DNA of 64,000 nucleotides, from assembly GCF_000151665.1 (NCBI RefSeq), contig NW_013171816.1:1250204-1314203 (forward strand), given 5' to 3'. Source of the stretch: Blastocystis hominis. Lineage: Eukaryota > Sar > Bigyra > Opalinata > Blastocystidae. Shown piece by piece: positions 25,274-35,964 of the stretch (positions are counted from its first letter, which is position 1; the number at the start of each line of letters is the position of its first letter). Both the position numbers and the translations under genes were made by a program. The notes under the pieces are model-generated. The model saw only the letters and a list, made by a program, of their open reading frames with translations. It made no database searches and was not told the DNA's origin.

Positions 25274-25628
25274 CCGTTACGTTTTGTGGTGAATTTGTTA
25301 GAATAAACATTGGAATAAGCTCCAAATTCTGACAGGGTCTTTATCGCTACCTGAATCATATCGAAAAACGTAGAAACACTCAATCGCAGTGACTTTGCAT
25401 CTACGGCTCTAAAATGCCTGCAATTCAGGAGAAACAACAAACTCAGACACAACTAAAGTTTTTCCGCTAACTTCGTATGTTCTGTCGACTTTTTCTGGAG
25501 AGAGCTCCGGATCCACTTCCAGAACCTGTTTTACGATAGAGGCATATTCCTCCGAAGGAAACCCGATCTTAATATCGCTAAAGTCTAACGGTGCAGAAAC
25601 AACCTTACCCAAAAGAGTGGAACGTCAT
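25270..25628 (-). CDS. PCC1: KEOPS complex subunit Pcc1
   Basis: Three exons on the minus strand (25609-25628, 25449-25577, 25270-25417) are joined through two 31-bp GT-AG introns to give 98 residues. The core IGFPSEEYASIVKQVLEVD, KTLVVHFRAVDAKSLRLSVS and FFDMIQVAIKTLSEFG is the Pcc1/LAGE3 family pattern. Pcc1 is the dimerising subunit of KEOPS, which makes t6A37 on tRNAs. The dehydratase that converts t6A to ct6A is encoded about 2.3 kb away (27916), a functional link although the genes are not adjacent. The start is an ATG in a 20-nt first exon. Confidence 0.88.
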
Positions 25629-25688
25629 GAAAAATTATGAAAAAACAAACACTTCATATATTATCAAAACAAAGTGTACTATAATTAA

Positions 25689-27605
25689 TTAAACCATATC
25701 CTCCTTGTCCTTCTCAGCCTTCATCCGTTTAAGCTCTATTTGATGTTTGTCCTTCCGAGACAACTCCTTCATCGTTTTATTTAACTTTCTCTCCTTATCG
25801 CTCTTTCTGCACGACTACGTCTCAACTCCACCTCCCTCACCCACATAGTAGAAGCATGCAAACACGATAAAAACGAGCATGATCCACAAGAAGACATTGT
25901 TGTTAAACAGCCAGGAAATGTACTCCAAGTACTCGATCTGCACGCCGAAGATTCGTGCTCGTCAAGGATCTCCACGCTGCACAACTCTGCACGCAAGGAT
26001 ATCAATCACTTCGGACTGCGCAGCATAATCGCCGAACGCTTTCGAGCAGAACTGCAGAAGCGGCAGGACCGTCATGAGGATCAGACTACACGATCGAGCG
26101 AGAGGAGAAGGAAAAACCCTCCGTTGAACACGAGCGACGTGATCAGCGTGTCGTGCGGCTCCATTTCGTGCACGTTCATGAGGAACATGCGCAGACCGAA
26201 GCTGAATCCGCCGTTGATCGTGCAGAACATGAAATACAGCGCGAAGACGAGCAGCTACGCGTAACGGCGGGCACGCACTCGCACCAGAACGGAGGCCAGG
26301 ATCGGGAAGTAGTCGTTCAGACCGATGAACATCGAGTTGAGGAAGGGGAAGAGCGAGACGCCAGTGAATTGCTTGGGGAAGACGTAGAAGATCAGCTGGA
26401 GCAGCCACAGGATGGAGATGATGATGGAGAGAATGCCGAGAATCAGCTTCGCCACGGGCAAGAGAGGGTTGTTTTCTTTGTAGTTGAGATGCTCCGCGCG
26501 GAGTTTCAGATAGTCATTGTCCAGCTCCTTGCATTCTGCTCGGTACTGGTCCAACGCCTTCTTCGCCTCCTTCTTCAGCCGGCGCTTTTCCTTCCATCCC
26601 AGCGAGCTGTTCTTCGTGCCCTACGATCGAGTCCCTGCACTGCCCACACTTCCATCATCTGCGTAATCGACTCGCCCTGCGCAATCAGCTCCTGGATGCG
26701 CACCGCGATGCCCTTCTTCTCCTCGTTGAATCGCTCCTTCGGCATGTAGGTCGGGCGGTTTATAAACCCACTTTCCCTCATTCGAGACAAGAGCGACTTA
26801 CTAGATCAGCTTGTAGGGAAGCCCGATGATGCCGATGCCAGCGAAGATCACGAAGAAAAGCCACCCGATGATGCAGAAGAAGGCGATCATGCGGATGAAG
26901 ATAGAGACAGGGATGGAAAGAGTCTCCGATACGCTGGTGACACTATTCGCAGCATCGATTTCCTCAGGAGACAAAAAGTCCTCGACTGCGATCTTGTCCT
27001 CCCAGTTGGAAACTATGCTTAGATAAAATCACTGGAACTACGAATCAGCGTATCATCAGGATTCATATCGATGAGGAAGGTATTGTTTGCAGACACGGTG
27101 AAAGACTCGATATCAATATCTGTCTCCTTAATGAGCAGGCAGAAAATAGTTGTCAACGCAGCGACCACCACGATCACTCCCAGCGTCCAAGAGCAAGCCG
27201 ATCGGCAACGCTCTCCCGTTGGAGGTTGTTCGATATCCATCGTTTCGTAGAAGAATACGACAAATGGGAGAACAACGCAGAGAAGAACAACGATGATAAC
27301 AAACAATGTGTACCAGATGAACGTAAAAGGAATACGATCGCATCCTGTTCCATTTGCGTTACAGCCAATTGCTCCTCCTGCGTTAGCCACATCCAACGGG
27401 AAGAAGCAGATTGCAGAAACGGCTATGGTCAAAGATAATATCTATACGCTCAATCGAACCGTTGCCTGTAGTACGAAGACTATTTTGCCAGCATAGAATC
27501 CTTTTGCAAAGTCGTCAGAGAGATAATAGTACATGAGCCTCCATCCAATCAAAATTGTGAAGACAGGAAAGAGGATCAGTAATATAAGTAATGTAATATC
27601 AATCA
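25689..27605 (-). CDS. LMBR1-domain multi-pass membrane protein
   Basis: The frame begins with a hydrophobic segment (MIDITLLILLILFPVFTIL). A 33-bp intron leads into the family signature FFPLDVANAGGAIGC, then IPFTFIWYTLFVIIVVLLCVVLPFVVFFYE. A central cytosolic helical part (FNEEKKGIAVRIQELIAQG, MDQYRAECKELDNDYLKL) is followed by more membrane helices with LLPVAKLILGILSIIISILWL. The C-terminus is Lys/Glu-rich and ends DKEDMV. This is the LMBR1/LIMR (LMBD1-like) family, roughly nine helices, found in lysosomal and plasma membranes; family members act in cobalamin export or receptor endocytosis. Several further introns of about 30 bp interrupt the second half and were not all placed. A TGTTTGTT element lies about 35 nt past the stop. 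Confidence 0.75.
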
Positions 27606-27634
27606 TCTTTGATATATAACAAGATTTGCTTCAA

Positions 27635-27896
27635 ATGACACGAAAAGAAGCTTTGCCAAAATATGCTGGAAATCGGGAGATCCAGAAAATGCTCCGACTT
27701 TCTCACCAACTCCAAAAATTGAGAGCTTTGGGGTTGAAAGTGATGCTCCCTTCGTCCAAACTAACAAAGAGTAGAAGAAGCGCTCATGGGTCCTAAAGTC
27801 ATAGCGAGTAAAGATGAAACTTCAGTACCTTTAGAACAAGCAGAAACGTCTTTTTCAGATGTGACAGGAAGTAGATTTTTAAAATCGAGTTTATGA
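27635..27896 (+). CDS. Possible small gene or upstream exons (unresolved)
   Basis: Two overlapping ATG frames occupy the space in front of the tRNA-dehydratase gene. One is 53 codons (27635-27796), basic, with LPKYAGNREIQKMLRLSHQL. The other is 36 codons (27786-27896) in another frame. The first looks protein-like. They may be one spliced small protein or 5' exons of the next gene, but no GT-AG intron I tried joins them cleanly. No function is assigned. Confidence 0.3.
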
Positions 27897-27915
27897 TTCA
27901 GATAGTGAAGACAGA

Positions 27916-29351
27916 ATGCATCGCCAGCAATTTGCTCGCAATATCGCTTTCTTTGGGGAAGAGGGACAAAGACAAATCGAAAATGCGCATATTGCTATTG
28001 TGGGTTTAGGAGGAGTTGGAAGCCACGCAGCTCACATGCTTGCTCGCTCCGGTGTCGGCAACTTCTCGTTTTTTGATTTCGATGTCGTGACTGTCTCTTC
28101 GCTCAATCGTCATTCCGTGGCTGTGAGAAAAGATATCGGCAAACCCAAAGTGGAAGTCATGAGAGACCACATCTTGGAGTTCAACCCAATGGTAAATATC
28201 ACTGTACAGCGAGTTCTGGTGTCGAAGGACAATCTGCCTTCGTTGATCGATTCTTCCTGTGATTTTGTTGTGGACTGCATTGATGACTACTCCTCGAAAG
28301 CAGATCTCCTCGAGTACTGCATTCGGAACAATATCAAGGTGATCTCAAGCATGGGAAGTGGATGTCGCAGCAATCCCACTTCGCTTCTCTTCACCAACAT
28401 CACCGACGTGAAGTGTAAAAGTTCCTCCGTCACTCACCACAGTAGACGATCCCCTAGCCGCGAAGATTCGCCACACACTAAAAAAGCGCGGCATCGACTT
28501 CGATTCGAGCGAGTTTTCCAACCAAACCACCGAGACGGATTCCATGAAAGCCACGATCGTGAACACATCGTCCGGTGTTTTCATTCCGTGCGTGTCTTCC
28601 TACGAGAAGCCAGTGGTTTCCATCATGTCTTATGAGGAAAGCAAGCAGGAGAAGACGCAGGAGAACGACATGATGATCGAAGCTGCGCGGCAATCCAACT
28701 CGGAAGAACCCAAAGTGGCGGAAGCGATCGCTGCACCGAGCTCTTCGACGATGCGCTATCGCACGATTCCGGTGTATGGTGAGGTGTTCGAATCGTGGGT
28801 GACGGCTGTAGGATGTGTTCCAGCCGCTTTTGGGAACGCAATCTGCTCGTATATTCTGCACTCACTGTCTCATAAGTCCTTCCTGTACCTCTCTGGATGC
28901 CTTTCCTGAGAAATAGGGCGAGTTCGGTCGTGCCTTTATCGCAAGACGTGTTGCTAAAGCTGTGCAACACTCTGCAGACCAAGGAGAAGAAGCTGTACGG
29001 GAACACGGCGCTTCCCATCGATCGCTTCGATGTAATGTTCCTGGTGCAAAGCATCTTTCATCAGCGCAGCATTCTATCGGGGAAATCCATCGCAGGATCG
29101 AGGCTTGTAGGCTGCAGATCGACTAGTCTCACATAGGAACTAACTCGCTGGGATACGTCGAAGCCACCTACGCTGGATAACGTTGTGCTGCTGACTGCGG
29201 AGGAGTGTAGAAAGCACGAATCGACTCCATTCGCGGAGATCGATCCTGCCATTGTTTGCGTTTGTGAGTGGTGTGCGATTGTAGAAAAGCAGAGTGCAGA
29301 GTGTGATCGATCGCTTTGCAACTCCCGAGCTCCGTGATCAATGCTATTTCT
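27916..29351 (+). CDS. TCD1: tRNA threonylcarbamoyladenosine dehydratase (TCD1/TcdA type), stop made by poly(A)
   Basis: An E1-like Rossmann domain begins HIAIVGLGGVGSHAAHMLARSG, with SSLNRHSV and DCIDDYSSKADLL. This is the ThiF/TcdA family, which uses ATP to cyclise t6A37 of tRNAs to ct6A. After a 31-bp intron follow DPLAAKIRHTLKKRG and IPVYG-CVPAAFGNAICSYIL. Near the C-terminus is TRWDTSKPPTLDNVVLL, all in family order. Introns of 31, 33, 32, 30 and 31 bp were placed by homology. No encoded stop occurs at the expected C-terminus. The frame reads ...DQCYF and then a single T (29351), followed by four bases and TGTTTGTA (29356-29363), so poly(A) addition would give TAA. Continuing the frame instead runs antisense into the TPR gene. 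Confidence 0.88.
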
Positions 29352-29366
29352 GTGTTGTTTGTATCA

Positions 29367-30965
29367 TCAAAGAAGCCATTCATATTCGTATTGTTTTAAT
29401 AAGGTCATCACTTGTTCGTGCGATGAATCGATCTTGCTCGCCAGAAAGAGAATTCGTTTGCTTTCAGGAATATTCCCGATTTCGTGATAACACTGAGCCA
29501 TATCGATATACACCGAGATCTCGAGACTGCACCGCGCTCGCACCTTCTCATAGCAGTAGATCGCCTTTTTGTATTGTTTGTTTCTCTTCAAGAGCTCCGC
29601 TTTGAGGAGCAGTAACTAGATCACAGGCACACTGCTACATTTACTCCCATGCAGTTCTTATCGATCGAAAGCCCCTTATTGACTGTCTGATGCGCATTTT
29701 CCAGGTTTCCGGCCTGGATCCAGGCGCGTGCGAGTCGGCAATACGCATTCATACAGCCAGGAAAGATCGTGAGAGCTTGACAATAGTGAGCAGCAGCGGT
29801 TCGATTGTCTTTTCTCAGGTAATGGCAATCGCCCAAGCCTAGCCAGACTCGGTAGTCCGAATCATCCTCGCGAAGCGCATTTTGAAAGTACTGGAGGGCT
29901 GACGACGCGTCTCCTCGGTGCAGATATTCCTCTCCCAACAGATAATGCCCATAGCAGTAGGATGGATGCTTCTCACAAACACTAACTAAATGATGGATCG
30001 ATTTCTCTTCGTTTCGAAGCAGGTCGCGATTGCACAACACAACAGCGGTCTACAGGTCACACGCCGTTGGCTGCGATCACCTCCTTCAAGTCTTTCTCAT
30101 AGCGTTCGACTTCAACGCCCAACGAAACGAGAGCGCTGGCGTGCTTTTGAACAAACAGCACGCTACTGTACCGATCGATGCCTTCTCTCCACCACGGACA
30201 GAGCTGGCGAAGAGCTTGGTACGACGAAAGAGCTTCCGCGTATTGCGAGCGATCGTGCTGAGAAATGAACTGATAATACAAAGAGAGAGGCGAAGACAGT
30301 GTGGAGGGAGGAGTGTGACGCACTAAGCAACTATCTTGGATGCCTAATTGAATGACGCGACAGAGAAGAGCGTCGTTCTTGTCCTCTGTTTCAATTTCCT
30401 CGACGACTACAACCATTAAATGCATCCCAAGGAGTGAAGCTACAAATTCCGAGCTTGTGGAGTGCCTTTCTCACGCTAAGCAATCTCTTGTCTTTGTGGT
30501 AACTTGACATGTATGTGCTTTTGGCGAGATCCTTCTTTCCTAGTTGCATATAGATGTCTCCCAGAAGCTTCAGGAGAGCAGCAGAACGCAGCGGACCATC
30601 CTAAGGAGTAGAGCAAAATAACGAACAATACTGGAACCATTTCTAATAGAGCAGCAGCCTTGGCATACTCGGAGAGATGGTAGTAGCTTCTTGCCTGTAA
30701 AATACTATTTTTAGCAAATATCAAATGTCAACTACGTAGACTCAGCCGAATTGCAGCCACCCAAGCACAAGATACATCGATAATACAATCCCTTGTGATA
30801 GAGTGCTTTTCCAATATAGAGCAACCACTTTGAATCTCGATGTAATAGATTTGACTCTTCAGCAAGGATTAACGCTGCACTTCAATAACTCTTACAACTA
30901 CTACCGTCATCATATAGCTCATTATCAATCAAGTCCTCGATGGTATTTTCTATAGTAGATACCAT
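29367..30965 (-). CDS. TPR-repeat protein, APC/C subunit-like (APC7/CDC23 type)
   Basis: The proposed ATG is 30965, and a 30-bp intron lies in the first part. The chain is almost entirely tetratricopeptide repeats, for example HPSYCYGHYLLGEEYLHRG, DYRVWLGLGDCHYLR and NAYCRLARAWIQAGNLENA. The CPWWREGIDRYSSVLFV block resembles the REGxDxYS motif of APC/C TPR subunits (CDC27, CDC23, APC7). The C-terminal KAELLKRNKQYKKAIYCYEKV is closest in my reading to APC7. The expected role is scaffolding of the anaphase-promoting ubiquitin ligase, but the exact subunit is uncertain. Introns of 29-31 bp were placed near 29617 and 30057. The encoded stop (TGA, 29367-29369) lies only about 16 nt from the end of the convergent TCD1 frame. 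Confidence 0.6.
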
Positions 30966-31027
30966 TCAAACGAATGAGTAATTGTCAGAGTTTTCGGATA
31001 TCATATTTTTGTCCGCTATTTGATTTA

Positions 31028-33308
31028 ATGAGTCTCAAAACCGACGCCGAGTATAAAAAGGAATATACAACATTCATACAGAATCTGTCAAGTGAGTTTG
31101 TGAAGATTTACCCTTCAGACTCTGCTGGCAAGGATTTATTATACATATTTATATAGAGCCTAAATATATAATCGAAACCAAAGCAACGAATGGCGACGAA
31201 CTCTCTCGTGTATCGACTTTCTTGGAATGGAACCAGAAAGACCAACCACCTGTATCAAGCGACTTACTAAATGGATTCATGAAGAACTGGGGTGGTATCC
31301 GATCTGTATCTCCTTCTGGGAAATACTATCTGTTATTCGGAATGTGAAAGAGATCAATGGCTTTGAGGTGGGTGTGATAGAATCAGAATCCTATAAGGAA
31401 GTGTGCCAGGTTCGTTTTGAAGGTTATTCTCCTGCTAGTGGCTTATTTTCCGGGATTGCGTGGGATAAAGAAGAAAGGAACATTGCGTATTGTCCATTAT
31501 TTATTCTCTTGATGCACCTAGTATGGCCTGTAGTCCGAAGCCACTGCCATTCACTTATGATACGCCATGGCTATCCAATACATCTGTTGTTGATATGATT
31601 CCATGTGTAATCAATCTCACTAAGGGCGATTCCTTCTTTTTGGACAACCTTCCTCCTTGTTATTCCTATGGACAACCTGTTTGGTGTTCAGAATCGTTGC
31701 TCTGCATGATCGGTTGGTACAAAATGCCTGTCCATGAGAGTATGGATTCATTCTGCACGCTTCCCTCATCACTTCTGTTTTATGATCTGAATACTCACAC
31801 AGTGGACATTCTAGACCTCGAAGTAGCTTGTTATCCGCAGTCGTGAGTAGGAATAGTGCAATCCTCAACTCGTTCGATTCAATTCGGCAAAGAATCAACT
31901 CATCGTTTTGGGGCCTCATCGAAGCGTTCTTTCTCACAATTCGTCCTTGCAAATCATAGCGATTGATGTGCCATCCAAGACATGGAAACTGCTTGTAGAC
32001 CATCAGGAAACACCTCGAGCAGACGGGTATGCCGGAATCTTCTTTTTCTCGCTTCCAGACACGTCATTCTCTTCAGACGGATCATATCCTCTCTGCTTTT
32101 GTGCATTTCCTTGACCATGGAAGGAGTTTTTTGTGAACTGCATTCAGGGAACGAAGTGCGTTTGTTACTCCATCAATACATCTACCCCAGACACCATTAC
32201 TTGGAACGATTCCCCCTTTTCTTTTACCGAGTACGTCGGCGAGGTGTGGGGAAGCAAAGCCTATCGACTAAGCGCTCCCGATTGTCCTCCTTGTCTTGCG
32301 CTGTATGAGAATGGAAGATTCTTTCAAGTATGCGAGACAGGATTGAGATCGATTGAATCAGGCCTGTATTCTTCGCTCATTCAATGGAGTGTGATGAGTT
32401 CGAAGGATCAGAACGGTTGTGGAATGATTCTCTATGAACCGTCCAACGAACAGAGCGATTCGATGATCGTTTTGCTTCACGGAGGACCGCACAATTGCTT
32501 TGCAGCCTGCTACACGCCCGATATTTTGTTTTATGTGCATCAGAAATACACCGTTTTGGTTCCAAACTACCACGGATCGTTCGGGGCGGGCGACGCTTTT
32601 CTGCACAGTTTGTGCGGACACATAGGAGATATTGAAATCCGTGATGTTCTGGATAGTATCGAGACGGCGCTGAGAGCGAGGCCAAGCCTTTCTCCTGACT
32701 CTCTTTATTTGATGGGAAGTAGTTATGGAGGTTTTATCGGAATGAAACTTTTACAAACGAGACCGACCTTGTTCCGAGTAGTCGAATTGAGTGTCTTTGA
32801 TGTAGTATGCGATTCTGCGGAATGGAGTTTTTGACACCGTAACGATGTTGACTGCATCCGACATGTCTTCATGGATGCTGGTCCTCGCAGGGATCATTCC
32901 TTCGCGAGGGGAGCCAACAGAGAAAACACGAATGGTCCTGAGAGGACAATATGTTTATTCACTCGAGGATTTGCAGAGAATCTATGCAGTGAATCCGATT
33001 AGGGAGATGGAGAAGGTGGAGACTCCGATCTGCTTTATTTTGGGAGGAAAGGACTGTCGCGTTGTAAATCAGCAAACGTTCGAGGCTTATCGCTTGCTAA
33101 GGAGTTATGGAAGAGATGTCGAGTCGAGTCTTGGATGGTAATTTAGTGTAGAATCGTAATGAACGAAAACGATAACCATATGCTTCGATCTGCGTGTTCG
33201 AGTATTCTCACTTGCATCAATGTGCAAAAAAGATTCGCAAAAAACGACAACTGCAGGATTCGAACCTGCGCGGGCAAAGCCCAACAGATTTCTAGTCTGT
33301 CTCCTTAA
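31028..33308 (+). CDS. APEH: Acylaminoacyl-peptidase (S9C prolyl-oligopeptidase family)
   Basis: An N-terminal propeller-like half (SVSPSGKYYLL, FSGIAWDKEE) precedes an alpha/beta-hydrolase domain. The hydrolase has MIVLLHGGPHNCF, VPNYHGSFGAGDAF, the nucleophile elbow MGSSYGGFIG (Ser) and ICFILGGKDCRVV (Asp). The order and spacing are those of acylaminoacyl-peptidase, which removes N-acetylated residues from peptides in the cytosol. If the 29-bp GT-AG intron 33118-33146 is removed, the frame gains NENDNHML, which supplies the catalytic His. It then runs to a TAA at 33306-33308 inside the antisense tRNA gene. If unspliced, the frame stops at 33141 and lacks the His. Upstream introns around 31140-31380 and 32790-32840 are only roughly placed. 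Confidence 0.7.
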
Positions 33309-33326
33309 CCACTCGGACAAGTTGTC
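33245..33326 (-). tRNA. tRNA-Ser (anticodon AGA)
   Basis: On the minus strand the 7-bp acceptor stem GACAACT...AGTTGTC closes an 82-nt cloverleaf. It has a D-arm (GAGTGGTTAAGG), an anticodon arm with loop CTAGAAA (anticodon AGA), a long class II variable arm, and T-arm GCAGGTTCGAATCCTGC. The long variable arm and anticodon identify serine. No intron is seen. T6 runs directly follow the 3' end on the minus strand (33239-33244 and about 33226-33231), typical Pol III terminators. Confidence 0.93.
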
Positions 33327-33411
33327 TTGTATATCTTCTAAAGTTATACCTATATATGGGCTGTGGATAAGTATTGATTCTTTCCATTGTTTGTTTAATA
33401 CGATTATTAAT

Positions 33412-34265
33412 ATGGAACAGATTGATCCGGAAGTTAAGAAAGTAGTTGTCTACGTTTTCGATTGAGTTTGTAGAGTTTTGATAATCTGGTCGAAGAAACC
33501 AGGAAAGAAGCGATCGATATAATAAAAATTAAGATGCCTAAAAAGATTATCGCATTAAATGAATTGTCGAAAGTTTGCTTACTTTAAATGCTCTCAATCT
33601 ACTAGGATATTTTAGTTTGTCTGGAGCCAGATAAAGCCCATATTGAAACAAGGGACGCCATTATTCCTCCGAATGAAGTAGGGTACTGGGTGTGGTCCTA
33701 AACGTGAGGTGATTTGCAAACAGCTAGAAAAAATAAAGTCAGAGCTATGGGATATGATCAACTATATCCTTACTGTGAAGTAAGAGTGCAATGTGTCCTG
33801 TGTTGTTAGATTCTATATTTCTCTGAATCTTCCGCGAAAGGAAGATGGAAACAACTTTGGTGTGGAAGTCCAGGTATCGCATCTGTGCCCCATTTGATGG
33901 TAGAGTGAGATTATCAGCAATCTCTCGGATTCGTTGGACTCAGCTCGTCAAGTTCTGTCAGAAATGATCACTTACTTTGCAACTCGCGCTTCGTACATCG
34001 TGAGCGTATCGATTCTGTGTTCTGGGTGATCGTTAGAGTCGTCAAAACCCTCACATCGCTGATTACATGAATGGAATTGCGACATACGACAACAAAGAGT
34101 AAGCTTTGCGACTTGCTGCCATGCAGACTTCTTCTAATCTCTCAAGCCGTGATCGATATTCGGAATACATACGCTACTCTCTACGATCGCATCATGAAGA
34201 ACTACGATAAGCTCATGAATCCCTGCGGTGTTCACACTGGTATGAAGTGGGACACGATGTACTGA
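33412..34265 (+). CDS. Proteasome activator PA28 (PSME3-like)
   Basis: The first exon MEQIDPEVKK is followed by a 32-bp intron and then SFDNLVEETRKEAIDIIKIKMPKKI, matching the PA28-gamma N-terminal helix. Further on are KEDGNNFGVEVQ (the activation-loop region), a 30-bp intron and SARQVLSEMITYFATRAS. The C-terminal helix IDIRNTYATLYDRIMKNYDKLMNP leads to the terminal WDTMY. PA28 forms heptameric rings that dock by their C-terminal tails on the 20S proteasome and open its gate. Total length is about 230 residues, normal for the family. Other short introns in the middle were not all placed. The TGA is followed by one T, four bases and TGTTTGTT, so the 3' UTR is probably about one nucleotide. 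Confidence 0.85.
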
Positions 34266-34270
34266 TCGTC

Positions 34271-34287
34271 TGTTTGTTCCACAAACA
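34271..34287. terminator. Shared bidirectional 3' element, PA28 / PRP38B
   Basis: TGTTTGTTCCACAAACA is palindromic around a 3-bp centre. It lies 5 nt after the PA28 stop on the plus strand and 5 nt after the last PRP38B codon on the minus strand, so one element appears to direct 3' end formation of both convergent genes. Confidence 0.65.
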
Positions 34288-34291
34288 CAGA

Positions 34292-35872
34292 AATAATAGT
34301 CCGGGTTGTACTTGTCCTCCTCTTTATTTCGACTATAACGCTGCTGGATTTCTTCAAGGCGCTTCCGATTCGCGCGCTCGCGTTCCTTCCTCGCCTCTTC
34401 CTCTTTTAGCTTCTCCAGCGAATCCTCCGCCTCGATTTTATTCACCACCACGTTTCGTTCGGGCTGGTAATCCTGCTTTCTCGCAGTAAATCGATCCATT
34501 TTCAGCATGAGCGACTGCTTCACATGTCCCACCGTGTTGGCGACATGGCTGCTCGAGGTGGTAACCGATTCGCGCTCCTTCTCTCGCACCAATTCCTGCA
34601 ATCGCTTATCATCAAAGACAGGCGAGCTATGCATCAGAGAAGTCAACAAGACGCACACTGCGGAATCGTAGCGACGATGATGCGAAGAAGACGAAGAAGA
34701 ATGGTGATGATGATGGTGATGATGATGAGAATGTCGATGAGAATGCGACCGACTTCTGGACCGACTTCTGGACCGATTTCGGCTGTTTGACCGGCTTCTT
34801 GACCGGCTTCTTGACGGACTTTTCGACGGCCGCCGGCGCGACGAAGTCGAGATCGCATCGCTCGATTCTTCTTTTGGCGTTTTCGGCCTCGCTCTCACTC
34901 CTTTCCCTCACTCCTACTTAATATTCACGGGGTCCTCTCCCTCCACGAGCACATGTCCGCGCGTTCGGATCTCTTTGTTGTTGTACACATCGTACATGAT
35001 GTACAGCAAGTCCGCCTCCAGCACCTTCAGCACCTTCGCGGGGTACCATTTCATGTCCACTGCGTAGAACCCCATCACGCTGTCCCCCACGTGGATCTCG
35101 CACGGCTTTGTTTCGCGGTTATTCAGCGCGTCCAGCTTGATCAAATTCACCTCCCAGTCGCGCTTTACGACGATCGGAATCGTCGGAAGCATCACTGTTT
35201 GGTAGCGCTTGTTTGTGATCAGCCCGGTCACGAAGCGCCCGATCGTTCTGAAGGTGAAATAGGGGAAACGGGGAAACGTTGGGGTTTTGTCGCTGAAGGG
35301 AACCAAGGAAGTGTTGTCGTCGAAGTAGGGAGCGTAGAACTTCCAGAGCTCGCGAGGAGCGATTGCGAAACGGATGTAGAGATAACCAATGCCTCGCACA
35401 TAGGAGTTATCTAAGCAATGGATTAATTCACTGAGTTCTTGGTAGGTGATTCGCATGCGTGAGAGTTTGTATAAAATGCAGAAGGCAGAGGAGGGATGAC
35501 GAGACGAACCAATCACCAGCGGCTCTAACCATCAAATCCATACAACGAAAAACGAACCCAAGTCATGCACTTCTCGTTTTATCTCATTGATCACTTCCTC
35601 GATGTCCGTAAGGTCTCTAGAACCTAATACACATCCTTTCTCGACATACAGGACTTTGAAGAAATAGCGAGACTCCATAATATTCGATACCATAATATCT
35701 CCCAGATTGAAAGACTCTGCGTTTCCATTTCTAAATATGAGTCTAAAAGAAGAAGAGCATACATAGGGACTTCTCCCTCACGCTGAACATGCTGCTTCGC
35801 TAGTTTTGCCTTGAGTTGATTTTGATACTCGAGGATTGCATTTTGTCGGTATATCTCTGATGTATTAGGCAT
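34292..35872 (-). CDS. PRP38B: Pre-mRNA-splicing factor PRP38B-like, with Tudor-like insert; stop made by poly(A)
   Basis: After a charged N-terminus, a 32-bp intron leads to PINGNAESFNLGDIMVSNIM, and a 33-bp intron to SSAFCILYKLSRMRITYQEL. NSYVRGIGYLYIRFAIAPREL and FPRFPYF follow; this is the PRP38 domain of the B type, required for spliceosome activation. Next comes HVGDSVMGFYAVDMKWYPAKV to YDVYNNKEIRTRGHVLVE, which has the pattern of a Tudor/SMN-like barrel. The C-terminal part is Arg-Ser and His rich (around 34690-34820) and continues to KYNPDYY. The exon junction near 34885-34945 is unresolved, so the RS frame is chosen on plausibility. The frame ends TAT-TAT-T (last base 34292), four bases before TGTTTGTG on the minus strand, so the stop is probably created by poly(A). 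Confidence 0.75.
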
Positions 35873-35964
35873 TTCCGATTAGATAAAACGATCGCCACCA
35901 ACAACCAAAGATTTGAACCAATACTCAACGTTTTCCTTTTCAAACAAACAACTTCACACACACA

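Noticed and set aside
25409-25612. 67-residue minus-strand frame starting with TTG as a complete Pcc1
   Set aside because: Two 31-bp introns with a 20-nt first exon give an ATG start and the full conserved Pcc1 core.
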